Assembly (NCBI GenBank): GCA_002482715.1
Contig: DLGN01000354.1
Location: forward strand, 7,729-29,137
Direction of reading: 5' to 3'
Origin: Oxalobacteraceae bacterium UBA7693
GTDB taxonomy: Bacteria; Pseudomonadota; Gammaproteobacteria; Burkholderiales; Burkholderiaceae_D
Length of the DNA stretch: 21,409 bases
In this document: positions 8,523 through 15,875 of the stretch, piece by piece
Position numbering within the stretch: position 1 is the stretch's first letter
Layout: each line of letters starts with the position of its first letter
The notes under the pieces: model-generated
Told to the model about the DNA's origin: nothing
Databases searched by the model: none
The model's input: only the letters and a program-made list of their open reading frames with translations
Made by a program: the position numbers and the translations under genes

Positions 8523-11264
8523 ATGTTTAAACAACTGAAGCAATCACTCATCCAACGTTCTTTTAGCCGTAGCAGTGAAGACACGAGTGATGCCGCTGCC
8601 GCAACTGAAAATACGACTACAGGATATTTACCAAGGGTAGAGCAGGATCAACACGACGATCTGGCATTGCGAGCAAACACTGGTGCGGAAAAACCCGATC
8701 AAAGCATTCTCGATCAGATTGATAAAGAATGGAATTTGCAACAAGCAGCCTACGCCAGAGCCAAAGTAGAACGTGACTTGCTGATTGATGCGAATAGCCG
8801 CATCGATTTCGAACAAGAATTGCTGGTCAAAGTCAGAACGCGCCTGATGGCAGAAAAGCAGGCAGAAAAATTAGCCCAACAAAGATTAGAGAGCGAACAA
8901 CAAGCATTAGATCTTCATCACCAAAGAATCAACGCAGAACAAAACATCGACAAAGTCGCGCAATCTAGCTTGGCGATAGAGAAAGAATTGCTTCAAGCCG
9001 CACAGAAACGGATTGAAGTAGAGAATGCCGCAAAAATAGCGGCAGAAACCCAATTAGACGAAACTCTACATGTTAATAAAATCAACGCCGAACGCTTGAT
9101 CGCGGAGCAACAAGCGCAAGAACTTGCACAAGATCGATTGCAAGCCGAAGCCGCCTTATTGCAAGCGCTGGAAGCAAATGCCCAGACGGAACAAGCTGCA
9201 CTAGAGCAATCGCAACAGCGACTTAAGACCGAACAAGAATTACAGCGCATCACCGAGCAAAAACAAACAGCAGAGCAAGAACGGCAAGAAAAAATTCAAC
9301 AGGGAATTGAAGCCGACCTTGCGGCCGAAAAATTGGCGCGCGCACGTATCACTGAAGAACAAACAGCAATCAACGTCCTGCATCAAAACGAGGCGTCTGC
9401 AAATGAGAAAATTCAAGCCGACAATACAAAAATTGAGGCTGAAAATGAACTCACACGATTGAACAAACTGAAAATCGCATTAGAACGCGAAGCAAAACTA
9501 AAAACCACAGAACGTCTTTTTGTCAACCGACTGGCGGAACAAAAATTACAAGAACGGATTGCCAGTGAAGTCGAATTAAATGCATTAATTCAAGAGAAGA
9601 TCGCGGCGGAAACGGCATTGATGGAATCAGCAGTCGCACTATCGATAGCTGAAGACAATGCTGAACAAATAGCCAAAGAAAAACTCGCATTAGAAATACT
9701 GGCTACACAGAAAGCCGAAGAAAAAATCATCGCTGAAAAAGATGCTTTGGCGCATAGTCAACGTCGTCAAAATGCGGAGTCGAATTTACTGGCACAAGTC
9801 GAAGCCAGAATGCGTGCGGAACAAAACGCTGAACAAATTTCAGCTGCACAGCTAGCGGCCGCACAAGAAGCAGAGCAAACCTTGCAAAGGCGTCTGCAAG
9901 CAGAGTTGGATGCGACGGAGGCAGTCAAACAACGTCAAGACAATGACCATTTAGCGATTCAGGCAGAGCAACAGAGATTCGCCCACGAAACTGCTTTAAT
10001 CGAAGCGGCGCATCGCTTAGCGGCTGCGGAATTAGAAGCAGAAACGGTAGCGCGTGAGCGCGTAGCTGTCTCGATTCGAGCACAGCAACAAGCGCTAGAA
10101 CGCCAGCAAGCTGAACTCAATGCTACACGTCTATTAGAGCAAAGAATATTAAGTGAGGCTGAGCTGCTAAGCGCGCAAAAATCACAAGTCGCTTTAGAGA
10201 CTGAGACCGAGCAACTAGCACAGAATAGATTGGCGACTGAGCAAAAACTGCATGCGCACACGCTAGAAATAAATCACCTCGCTGAGCTACAAGCAAACTT
10301 ACAAAACCGCATTGCTGAAGCAGAACAGAACTTGGCAGAATTAAGCACACAAGCTCAACAACAAGATCAATTGCTCAATGTTAGCAACGAGCAACGCCAA
10401 CAACTCGAAGCACAAATCGCCGCATCAGAAACACAGTTATCTGATCTTGAAAAAAGCGTCGAACAAGAGCGTCTTTTACTGACACAAGCACATCAGAAAA
10501 TCGCGCTGGAGAAAGAGCGCATTGCCAGAGCGAAGCACAAGCTACAAGCAGAAAAAGCGGCAATCGTTATCGCTCAGCAAAGGCAATTACGCGAACAAGA
10601 AGTGACCACCTTAGCCCAAGAGAGCGCAGCGATAGAGGCACAGGTCATCGCTGCTGAACAAGAAAAAATAGCGCAACAAGAACAGATGATTGCCGCAGAA
10701 CAGCGACGACATGATGCAGAGCGTTCAGTGCAAGAATTGCTCGCACAGCGTCAACAACTTGAACAGACATCTGCACAACAAACAAAACAGTTGCAAGACT
10801 TGGAAGATCCACAAATGCAATTGCCGATTGAAGCAATTTCTCAACAGGATGGTATGGTTCAAGATCGTGCAAACGCAGAATCTGAATCTGCGCAAATGTA
10901 TGATCAACAGCTGGCATCCAAAGAAACAGCACTAGTTTGCATCGATAACAAAGATGATTTTGAGATGTATTTGGAAACGGTCAATCGCTCAAAATCACGC
11001 TTTAGCACCAGCACCATTGCTTTGATTTTAACAGCGATAATTGCAATAGCAATGTACTGGTGGTGGCATCAACAAGCGCAGTTGGAGAGCAAGCAAAAAG
11101 CAACGAAGCCGCAACAATCTGCAACGACACCTGTCAGCAAAAAAACCGCTATAACTACGCCCGCAACTCCAGCGAGCACCATCAACAACAACCCGGAAAA
11201 TCTTTTCCAACCCAAATTAGACAAGACTTACGAGCAATTAAAAGTACGCGAAATAAAACCTTAA
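8523..11264 (+). CDS. Giant coiled-coil membrane protein with 14-residue repeats
   Basis: A 913-residue protein I cannot assign to a named family. Residues 1-63 are polar and Ser/Thr/Asp-rich. From 78 to 581 it consists of 36 tandem 14-residue units, consensus about xRLxAEQxAxxLAQ, without a phase break. A less regular Gln/Glu/Ala coil follows to about 770, then an acidic linker, one membrane segment (about 830-848, STIALILTAIIAIAMYWWW) and a Lys/Thr/Pro-rich tail of 65 residues. Basic residues before the helix (RSKSR) and no signal peptide suggest a cytoplasmic rod of more than 700 residues anchored near its C-terminus, tail in the periplasm; this is inference. Fully helical, 500 residues would span roughly 75 nm. 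Start: a weak AGG site 7 bases before the ATG. It is monocistronic. Possible roles are a scaffold, spacer or TolA-like link; none is shown. Confidence 0.88.
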   Translation: MFKQLKQSLIQRSFSRSSEDTSDAAAATENTTTGYLPRVEQDQHDDLALRANTGAEKPDQSILDQIDKEWNLQQAAYARAKVERDLLIDANSRIDFEQELLVKVRTRLMAEKQAEKLAQQRLESEQQALDLHHQRINAEQNIDKVAQSSLAIEKELLQAAQKRIEVENAAKIAAETQLDETLHVNKINAERLIAEQQAQELAQDRLQAEAALLQALEANAQTEQAALEQSQQRLKTEQELQRITEQKQTAEQERQEKIQQGIEADLAAEKLARARITEEQTAINVLHQNEASANEKIQADNTKIEAENELTRLNKLKIALEREAKLKTTERLFVNRLAEQKLQERIASEVELNALIQEKIAAETALMESAVALSIAEDNAEQIAKEKLALEILATQKAEEKIIAEKDALAHSQRRQNAESNLLAQVEARMRAEQNAEQISAAQLAAAQEAEQTLQRRLQAELDATEAVKQRQDNDHLAIQAEQQRFAHETALIEAAHRLAAAELEAETVARERVAVSIRAQQQALERQQAELNATRLLEQRILSEAELLSAQKSQVALETETEQLAQNRLATEQKLHAHTLEINHLAELQANLQNRIAEAEQNLAELSTQAQQQDQLLNVSNEQRQQLEAQIAASETQLSDLEKSVEQERLLLTQAHQKIALEKERIARAKHKLQAEKAAIVIAQQRQLREQEVTTLAQESAAIEAQVIAAEQEKIAQQEQMIAAEQRRHDAERSVQELLAQRQQLEQTSAQQTKQLQDLEDPQMQLPIEAISQQDGMVQDRANAESESAQMYDQQLASKETALVCIDNKDDFEMYLETVNRSKSRFSTSTIALILTAIIAIAMYWWWHQQAQLESKQKATKPQQSATTPVSKKTAITTPATPASTINNNPENLFQPKLDKTYEQLKVREIKP
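8754..10265 (+). repeat. 36 tandem 42-base (14-residue) coding repeats
   Basis: Residues 78-581 of the coiled-coil gene divide exactly into 36 units of 14 residues. Position 2 is mostly Arg, Lys or Gln, position 3 Leu/Ile, position 5 often Ala, position 6 mostly Glu, and positions 9 and 12-13 Ala/Leu. Example units are TRLMAEKQAEKLAQ, ERLIAEQQAQELAQ and DRLQAEAALLQALE. The DNA copies are well diverged, so the array is old and kept by selection on the protein, not a recent slippage product. Just before it, 64-77 (DQIDKEWNLQQAAY) may be one further degenerate unit; after 581 the phase is lost. Confidence 0.85.
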
Positions 11265-11274
11265 ATAAAACCTT
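11251..11274 (+). repeat. 12-base tandem duplication across the stop codon
   Basis: AAATAAAACCTT occurs twice head to tail. The unit is four codons long. The first copy ends the protein as I-K-P then TAA (11262-11264); the second copy, in the same frame, again reads I-K-P then TAG. The duplication therefore left the protein end unchanged. Confidence 0.8.
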
Positions 11275-11361
11275 AGATAGTAAGTTATGGTCCGCTTTAA
11301 GTACGGCAAGATGAACTGTGTTACAGCGTGGGCGGGAATCTAGGGCCTTAGCGCACTAGAT

Positions 11362-11808
11362 CTAAAACAGCCGCGCAGTCTCTAAACTACGCTCACTCGC
11401 TCCCGCCTTCTGCAATTCCTCGGCGGGATCGAAAGCCGATACGACTTCTGTCGAAGCGACGGTCAATTGCCAGTCTGCCTGCATCGGTGAATCACGTTGC
11501 GCCAGCAAAAAGTACCGGGTGCATGGCGCTATCTTTAAATGTACATTTTTCTGTCTGGTGCCAAAAGCAGATCGCGATGACATCGCCTCAAGTACGAGCT
11601 CACGCACACCTGGCGCGAGCTGCACAGGCATAGAAAATTGCATGCGGCCATCAATCGATACCACACGAACTGGATATTGCAGGCTTGAATGGATCGCCGA
11701 ATACGGTTTCGCTTCCAAATAAGAAAGCGGTGCTTTGGCTAACATTGAGCAGGCTGACAAACTCGCTAAGCATGACAATACAGAGATCCGGATCAAAAAG
11801 CTTTTCAT
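11362..11808 (-). CDS. Small hypothetical lipoprotein of the M56/BlaI operon
   Basis: A 148-residue lipoprotein. I prefer the second of two adjacent ATGs (11808) because GAGGA lies about 4 bases before it and only 1 base before the first. A basic, hydrophobic leader ends in the lipobox LSAC, with the lipidated Cys at residue 20 and Ser after it, which favours outer-membrane delivery. The mature part resembles small beta-sandwich lipoproteins of the PEGA/DUF2846 type: YPVRVVSIDGR, a PVQLAPGVRELVLEA turn-strand, then KNVHLKIAPCTRYFLLAQR. That resemblance is by eye only. It starts 13 bases after the M56 peptidase stop on the same strand and is probably co-transcribed, so it may be a target or partner of that sensor. 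Function unknown. Confidence 0.75.
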   Translation of the reverse strand: MKSFLIRISVLSCLASLSACSMLAKAPLSYLEAKPYSAIHSSLQYPVRVVSIDGRMQFSMPVQLAPGVRELVLEAMSSRSAFGTRQKNVHLKIAPCTRYFLLAQRDSPMQADWQLTVASTEVVSAFDPAEELQKAGASERSLETARLF

Positions 11809-11821
11809 CATTTCCTCATTT

Positions 11822-13915
11822 CTATTGTGATTTTTTATTTAAGGATTCATCAACGGCATGTGTTTGTCCACGATGTTGCCAGCCAAATTCGTCGGTCACC
11901 CGTCTAGATTCTTGATACATGGATAAAGGGCGCCCATTAGCGTAAGTTGCTTCTGAGTCGTTATTCATGGAAAGCCGGAAGTTAAGTCGTTTATTTAGAG
12001 GATTAGCGACATTCGCCAGTTCTTCGGCACGAACTCGCTCTGACTGCCATGTGGCGATTGCAACCTGCATAGGTTTTAGCTGCGCCTGCGCTTCCGCACC
12101 AATACGTTGATAAGTTTGCTTCAGCACCTGATTCGCACGCGCCAATTCAGCATCGGTCATCAGAGTGGCTAATTCTTGTGGAACTAAAGGACTGCGTTCA
12201 AAGCGTTGCTGCAATTGCTCGACGAACTGGTTATAACAATTTTCCCAGTTATTAATTTGCTGTAGCGTTTTTAGATTCTGGGAACGAATGCTGCTGGCCG
12301 TTAGGTTTTCTGGGGGCGGACATTTCTTCGCCGTCAATCGATACTCGTCGGCTGGGAAATCAGTGAGATATGTTTCTATCTCTGCCTGCTTTTTCAAACG
12401 TGCATGAATTTGATTCAGCCGATTTTGTGCCTCTGCTTGTCCTGATGCCAATGCCTCTGAGAATAATTGTGCGGCTTTTTGATAATCTTGCTGCGCATAG
12501 GCCAATTCAGCCCGATCCCAAATTTTCACCTGAATCAGATCCTGCTTTTCCAACTGACTTGTCGCCACACCTGACAGTCGATCTTGCACTTGCTCTTGCG
12601 CTCGCTTAGGTTCCATCACAGGAAGATTTCTTGATGCAATGATAGGAGCTTGTTGATGGCGATTCTCTTTAGAAATCGAATCAAGTTTCGTATCCTCAGT
12701 TTGAATATAATGTAATGGAACAGACTTGAGCTTTGCATCCAACTTCGGCATGGAAGTCATTTCTATTTTCAATAACTCTGAAGAAATTTGTAGCGCAGGT
12801 GTTGCAAATGTCGCGGTGAGCAAAACGCCAAAAATGCCGAGACCACTCACAATCATTTTGCCTATTGATGCATCCTTCGCTTTGCGGTCTGACGATACCT
12901 GCTGTTCCAACAAACATCTGACACGCTGTTCTAAGGTCGAGCCTTGAGGATGTGCGGCCAGTATCAAATTAGGCGTTGTGCGATCTCGCATTTGCGTCGC
13001 ACAGACATAAAGCGCTTTCGCCAAATCATGCGCCTGTGTGGTTTTGCTTGCCCTCGCATCACAAGCTAATTCCGCGACATTGCGTAATTGGGTGTATGCC
13101 ACCCGGTTCAATATTTGGAAAAAGAATAAACGCAATACAAGAACATAAGCGATACTCCAAATTGTATCCTTGCGAACTACGTGCGCTATTTCATGGGCAA
13201 GCACAGCGCGCTGCTGTGCTTGGCTCAGCTTATCGGTCATCCATAGTGGTAAGCAAATAACACCATTTGGAACCACCATGGGACTATGCCATTCGGCACT
13301 GACGCGAAGCTGTAGACGACGATAATGATTTGGAAAATGTTCAGCGATAAACTGGCGCGCACTAATCAAAAAACTACTTTCATCTACTCTGCCATGCCGA
13401 GCAAGGCGATTCAGGTTTCGTAGTTGCCAAGTCAAATGCAAAACAACCGCTAACGCAAAAATCAACCAAGTAAAAAATACATCAACCGCAATCACCGATA
13501 AATACGATGGTAGTGAGATAGACTGTGGCAGCGTCAAATCTGACCTAGGCAATGTCGTCGGAATCGGCGTACTTTTTTCATGCGTTAACGACTCACTTAA
13601 TTCACTGCTCGCAGAAGTAAGTTTTTCGCTTTTTATTTTTGCTATCGCAGGTTGATATGTCAGCTTATTGTCATCAACAAGTGGTGCCGTAGAAGTTGGA
13701 CTAAAGGTGCTACTAGCGAATATCAGATGAATAGCCGCTGTAATAAAACCACCGAAGTAAGCGACCCGCCAAATTAATTCGGCAAAGCGGGTATGTCTTA
13801 TTGGATTTAGCAGACCAAATCGCTGCAAACTATAGGTGACCGTCAGCAGTAAACTGCTATGAATGACATAAGTAATCAGGTACAACAAGAAGAATAATGC
13901 GACTTGTTCAAACAT
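11822..13915 (-). CDS. M56 (BlaR1/MecR1-like) membrane peptidase with TPR-like C-terminal part
   Basis: A 697-residue membrane zinc peptidase, the sensor/protease partner of BlaI repressors. Hydrophobic helices lie at about 4-28, 45-66, 138-162 and 250-270, with a fifth at 353-372. The M56 zinc site is HEIAH (241-245) plus E282 and D286 in AELACDARA. In BlaR1 the segment after the last helix is a penicillin-binding sensor; here residues 373-697 show no SxxK-type serine site. Instead there is a TPR/Sel1-like pair of helices (about 465-505, AELAYAQQDYQKAAQLFSEAL) and charged helices, with Cys at 532 and 560 that could pair in the periplasm. Its ATG overlaps the BlaI gene by 8 bases, so the two are translationally coupled, and a lipoprotein gene follows. 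The signal is unlikely to be a beta-lactam. Family is secure; the signal is unknown. Confidence 0.92.
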   Translation of the reverse strand: MFEQVALFFLLYLITYVIHSSLLLTVTYSLQRFGLLNPIRHTRFAELIWRVAYFGGFITAAIHLIFASSTFSPTSTAPLVDDNKLTYQPAIAKIKSEKLTSASSELSESLTHEKSTPIPTTLPRSDLTLPQSISLPSYLSVIAVDVFFTWLIFALAVVLHLTWQLRNLNRLARHGRVDESSFLISARQFIAEHFPNHYRRLQLRVSAEWHSPMVVPNGVICLPLWMTDKLSQAQQRAVLAHEIAHVVRKDTIWSIAYVLVLRLFFFQILNRVAYTQLRNVAELACDARASKTTQAHDLAKALYVCATQMRDRTTPNLILAAHPQGSTLEQRVRCLLEQQVSSDRKAKDASIGKMIVSGLGIFGVLLTATFATPALQISSELLKIEMTSMPKLDAKLKSVPLHYIQTEDTKLDSISKENRHQQAPIIASRNLPVMEPKRAQEQVQDRLSGVATSQLEKQDLIQVKIWDRAELAYAQQDYQKAAQLFSEALASGQAEAQNRLNQIHARLKKQAEIETYLTDFPADEYRLTAKKCPPPENLTASSIRSQNLKTLQQINNWENCYNQFVEQLQQRFERSPLVPQELATLMTDAELARANQVLKQTYQRIGAEAQAQLKPMQVAIATWQSERVRAEELANVANPLNKRLNFRLSMNNDSEATYANGRPLSMYQESRRVTDEFGWQHRGQTHAVDESLNKKSQ

Positions 13916-14300
13916 GGTCGCCTCCTTTGTCTTCGATCAGTTGGCGAATTTTTTCTAAATCGTCTGCTTTGATTTCATCTTCTTGTACCAGATGGCTCAA
14001 CAGTGCTGGTGTGTTTCCACGAAAAACGGTGGCTAACAAATCTGCCAGCATCGATCGCTGTATCTGTGATTCGCTCATTAAAGCCGTATAGAAAATTTGC
14101 CGCCCTTCGCGTTGGCTGCTCAATAGCCCGCGCTTTTCTAAACGCGTCAACAAGGTTGCTACCGTTGTATGCGCAAGTGCACGGCTGTTGCGCAAAATCT
14201 CAGTCACCTGCGCGGCACTTGAATGCGGATGCTCCCACAGCACTCGCATAATGCTCAGTTGTAAATCACTGAGTGAAACTTTGTCTGTATCCTCGTCCAT
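13908..14300 (-). CDS. BlaI/MecI/CopY-family repressor
   Basis: A 130-residue dimeric winged-helix repressor. I start it at 14300, where AGGGG lies 7 bases before the ATG and the protein begins MDEDTDKVSLSDLQ; the upstream ATG at 14327 has no such site. The DNA-binding half is typical: LSDLQLSIMRVLW, SSAAQVTEIL, the recognition helix region AHTTVATLLTRLEKRGLL, then the wing GRQIFYTAL. The C-terminal half (about 75-130) is the dimer region, where BlaR1-type partners trigger cleavage in known systems. The gene overlaps the M56 peptidase gene by 8 bases. Its promoter carries two operator boxes, so it very probably represses its own operon. Known relatives control beta-lactamase, penicillin-binding or copper genes; none of those is next to it here. 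Confidence 0.94.
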   Translation of the reverse strand: MDEDTDKVSLSDLQLSIMRVLWEHPHSSAAQVTEILRNSRALAHTTVATLLTRLEKRGLLSSQREGRQIFYTALMSESQIQRSMLADLLATVFRGNTPALLSHLVQEDEIKADDLEKIRQLIEDKGGDHV

Positions 14301-14341
14301 TACGATTCCCCTGCATTGCCGAAGCATCTAAAATTCATTTC

Positions 14342-14351
14342 TACACATGTA
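14342..14351. promoter_or_regulatory. BlaI/CopY-type operator box 1
   Basis: TACACATGTA is an exact match to the TACAnnTGTA dyad bound by BlaI, MecI and CopY regulators, and is extended to CTACA and TGTAG arms. It lies about 42 bases before the repressor ATG, just downstream of the -10, where a bound dimer would block transcription start. Confidence 0.85.
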
Positions 14352-14355
14352 GTAC

Positions 14356-14365
14356 GACAACTGTA
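14356..14365. promoter_or_regulatory. BlaI/CopY-type operator box 2
   Basis: On the minus strand TACAGTTGTC matches TACAnnTGTA at every defined base except the last. It includes the -10 hexamer TACAGT. Its centre is 14 bases from that of box 1, so two dimers could bind side by side over the promoter. Confidence 0.72.
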
Positions 14366-14388
14366 GTAATAAACTTTGGCGATGTCAA
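14360..14388 (-). promoter_or_regulatory. Sigma-70 promoter of the BlaI-M56-lipoprotein operon
   Basis: A perfect -35 TTGACA (14388-14383), a 17-base spacer and -10 TACAGT (14365-14360, four of six consensus bases) stand about 60 bases before the repressor start. The -10 lies inside operator box 2 and the start point would fall at or next to box 1, a classic repressible layout. Confidence 0.82.
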
Positions 14389-14453
14389 TACAAATTGATG
14401 CAGCGAGAAAAAATCATTAATGAAAAACAACGAGTCGAATCAAATTGCACGCA

Positions 14454-15344
14454 CTAGAAATTACCCAAGGCGATCACACCGGCTGCGATACACAAGGCGC
14501 CAAACACTCGCTGTACACGATCCCCCTCATCCAACAAATGTCCGCCGATGAGTGCGGCGAACAGCATAGAAACTTCGCGCGCGGGTGCAACGTGGCTCAA
14601 TGGTGCATCTTGCATTGCATAGAGAACGAGCACATAGGAGATTGGGCTAATCACAGCGACGATTACTGCATATTTCCATTCTTTACGCCAAGAAGCGCAC
14701 GTTGCAGAACGGTCGCGCAAAAGAACAGGCAGTAAAAGTGCGATACGAATGAAGTTGCCGAAATAATCCACCAACAGAGGCGACAGCAGCAATATCTTGA
14801 CGGCATAACCATCTAGCACGGTGTATGCCGCGATGAACAAACCTGTACACAAGCCGTAAAAGATTCCTTTGCGCACACGCACTTGCTGCATGCTGGCTTC
14901 TTCTTGACGTAAAGAACGCCACAGCGCTGGGCCGCCGGCAATGAGAAACACACCACCGACCACAGCCACAATCCCAAAGCCACCGGCCAAACTCAGGTGC
15001 TCGCCCAAAAAAAGTATCGCAACCGCAGAAGAGATAAGCGGACCTGAGCCACGTGCCAGCGGATAAACTACCGTCAAGTCTGCCTTGCGATATCCACGCA
15101 ACAAGGTCACAAAATACAACACATGCAATACGCCGCTGGCGCTAATGAATCCCCATTCTACCCAACCCCAAGTCGGCACCACATCCCAGCCAAAGTACAG
15201 GCCAACTGGCGCCCAAACAACTGCCATGATGAGCGCAGTAAAGCCAGCAAATCGCACATCGCCTCCCGCTTTTTTGGCTGCGATATTCCAAAGGGCATGA
15301 ATAAGACCAGCGAGAATGACTAAGAGAAAAGCGGTATGAGACAC
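14454..15344 (-). CDS. EamA-family (DMT superfamily) transporter
   Basis: A 296-residue inner-membrane transporter of the drug/metabolite transporter superfamily, made of two EamA halves of about five helices each. I choose the GTG at 15344 (giving MSHTAFLLVILAGLIHALWN) over an ATG at 15446. EamA proteins normally begin at this helix, and a TAGG site lies about 5 bases before it; the extra 34 residues of the longer frame look non-coding. Family marks are LIHALWNIAAKKAGG at the start of the first half, a helix-rich core, and LYAMQDAPLSHVAPAREVSMLFAALIGGHLLDE near the end of the second half. Members export amino acids or metabolites or carry them across the membrane; the substrate here cannot be told. 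It stands alone and shares a 327-base divergent region with the small membrane protein/SPFH operon. Confidence 0.88.
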   Translation of the reverse strand: MSHTAFLLVILAGLIHALWNIAAKKAGGDVRFAGFTALIMAVVWAPVGLYFGWDVVPTWGWVEWGFISASGVLHVLYFVTLLRGYRKADLTVVYPLARGSGPLISSAVAILFLGEHLSLAGGFGIVAVVGGVFLIAGGPALWRSLRQEEASMQQVRVRKGIFYGLCTGLFIAAYTVLDGYAVKILLLSPLLVDYFGNFIRIALLLPVLLRDRSATCASWRKEWKYAVIVAVISPISYVLVLYAMQDAPLSHVAPAREVSMLFAALIGGHLLDEGDRVQRVFGALCIAAGVIALGNF

Positions 15345-15456
15345 AAAAAGCCTAAAGGGAAATAAATGATCAATGCCTAAGCACAATGTAATACAAGCAT
15401 TTGCAAGTAAGCACAGTGTAACAAATCGAGCATATGATCGACGCATACTATGTTTT

Positions 15457-15480
15457 ATTTTAGGGCATATTTTAGGGCAT
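15457..15480. repeat. Perfect 12-base tandem repeat
   Basis: ATTTTAGGGCAT occurs twice head to tail and is followed by ATAT, so a third copy may have started. It lies upstream of the EamA gene. It may be a slippage product or a pair of protein sites one helical turn apart. Confidence 0.75.
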
Positions 15481-15611
15481 ATATAAGGATGGTTTTAACA
15501 TCTCTTACACCGACAACTAACCTTCATTGCTAGAAATCCGGTTTTTTTGAGTAACGATTACCTCACATTTTTTCTAGTACGGTCGCCATAAAAAAACTAC
15601 ACTCTGGTTTC

Positions 15612-15636
15612 TGCGATTGAAATTCAAAAAATCGCA
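15612..15636. promoter_or_regulatory. Possible operator before the SPFH operon
   Basis: TGCGATT and AATCGCA form a perfect 7-base inverted repeat with an 11-base centre, 35 bases before the start of the small membrane protein. It is interlocked with a direct repeat, AATTCAAAAAAT, whose second copy is at 15645-15656. The layout suits a dimeric regulator, but none is known. Confidence 0.4.
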
Positions 15637-15671
15637 TCTGACTTAATTCAAAAAATGAGAAAGGAGTGGTG

Positions 15672-15863
15672 ATGAAACATTTTGTAATGATACTCATCGG
15701 AGCGTTGGTACTTTATGGTGGATGGCAATTGACGTCACCGCTCATCAGAAAAAACGCCAGCAAGACATTTGCACGTCATGCACTGCGACTGATAGCTTTT
15801 GGCATGTTGCTGCTAACTTTGTTGATTGTCGCGTATTACACACCCGCTCTACACTTACTTTAA
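15672..15863 (+). CDS. Small two-helix membrane protein
   Basis: A 63-residue protein with two hydrophobic helices, about 3-21 (HFVMILIGALVLYGGWQL) and 39-59 (LRLIAFGMLLLTLLIVAYYT), joined by a basic loop (IRKNASKTFARHA). The basic loop suggests a hairpin in the inner membrane with both ends in the periplasm. The ATG at 15672 has an excellent AAGGAG site 5 bases before it; two GTG codons just upstream overlap or crowd that site and are not used. It ends 12 bases before the SPFH gene and is clearly its operon partner. I recognise no family. SPFH proteins are often encoded with small membrane partners, so a complex is plausible but not shown. Confidence 0.78.
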   Translation: MKHFVMILIGALVLYGGWQLTSPLIRKNASKTFARHALRLIAFGMLLLTLLIVAYYTPALHLL

Positions 15864-15875
15864 TAAGGAATAAAA

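Larger units (their letters stand above)
15345..15671. other. Divergent intergenic region with small repeats
   Basis: This 327-base AT-rich region separates the EamA gene from the small membrane protein/SPFH operon. It holds a perfect 12-base tandem repeat (15457-15480), a 7-base inverted repeat (15612-15636) and a 12-base direct repeat (AATTCAAAAAAT at 15621-15632 and 15645-15656). I see no gene and no clear sigma-70 promoter; TTGAAA at 15617-15622 is the best -35 but lacks a good -10 at proper spacing. Confidence 0.5.

Noticed and set aside
8754..10265. CRISPR or DNA-level satellite explanation for the 42-base periodicity
   Set aside because: The units are too diverged at the base level and contiguous without spacers; the period is exactly 14 codons in a long reading frame, so it is a protein repeat.
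11338..11361. ATCTAG/CTAGAT inverted repeat as terminator of the small lipoprotein gene
   Set aside because: Only six paired bases, a 12-base loop and no T-run on the minus strand.
15345..15446. 34-residue N-terminal extension of the EamA transporter
   Set aside because: The family normally starts at the first helix, the GTG at 15344 has a ribosome site, and the extension lies in repeat-rich intergenic sequence.
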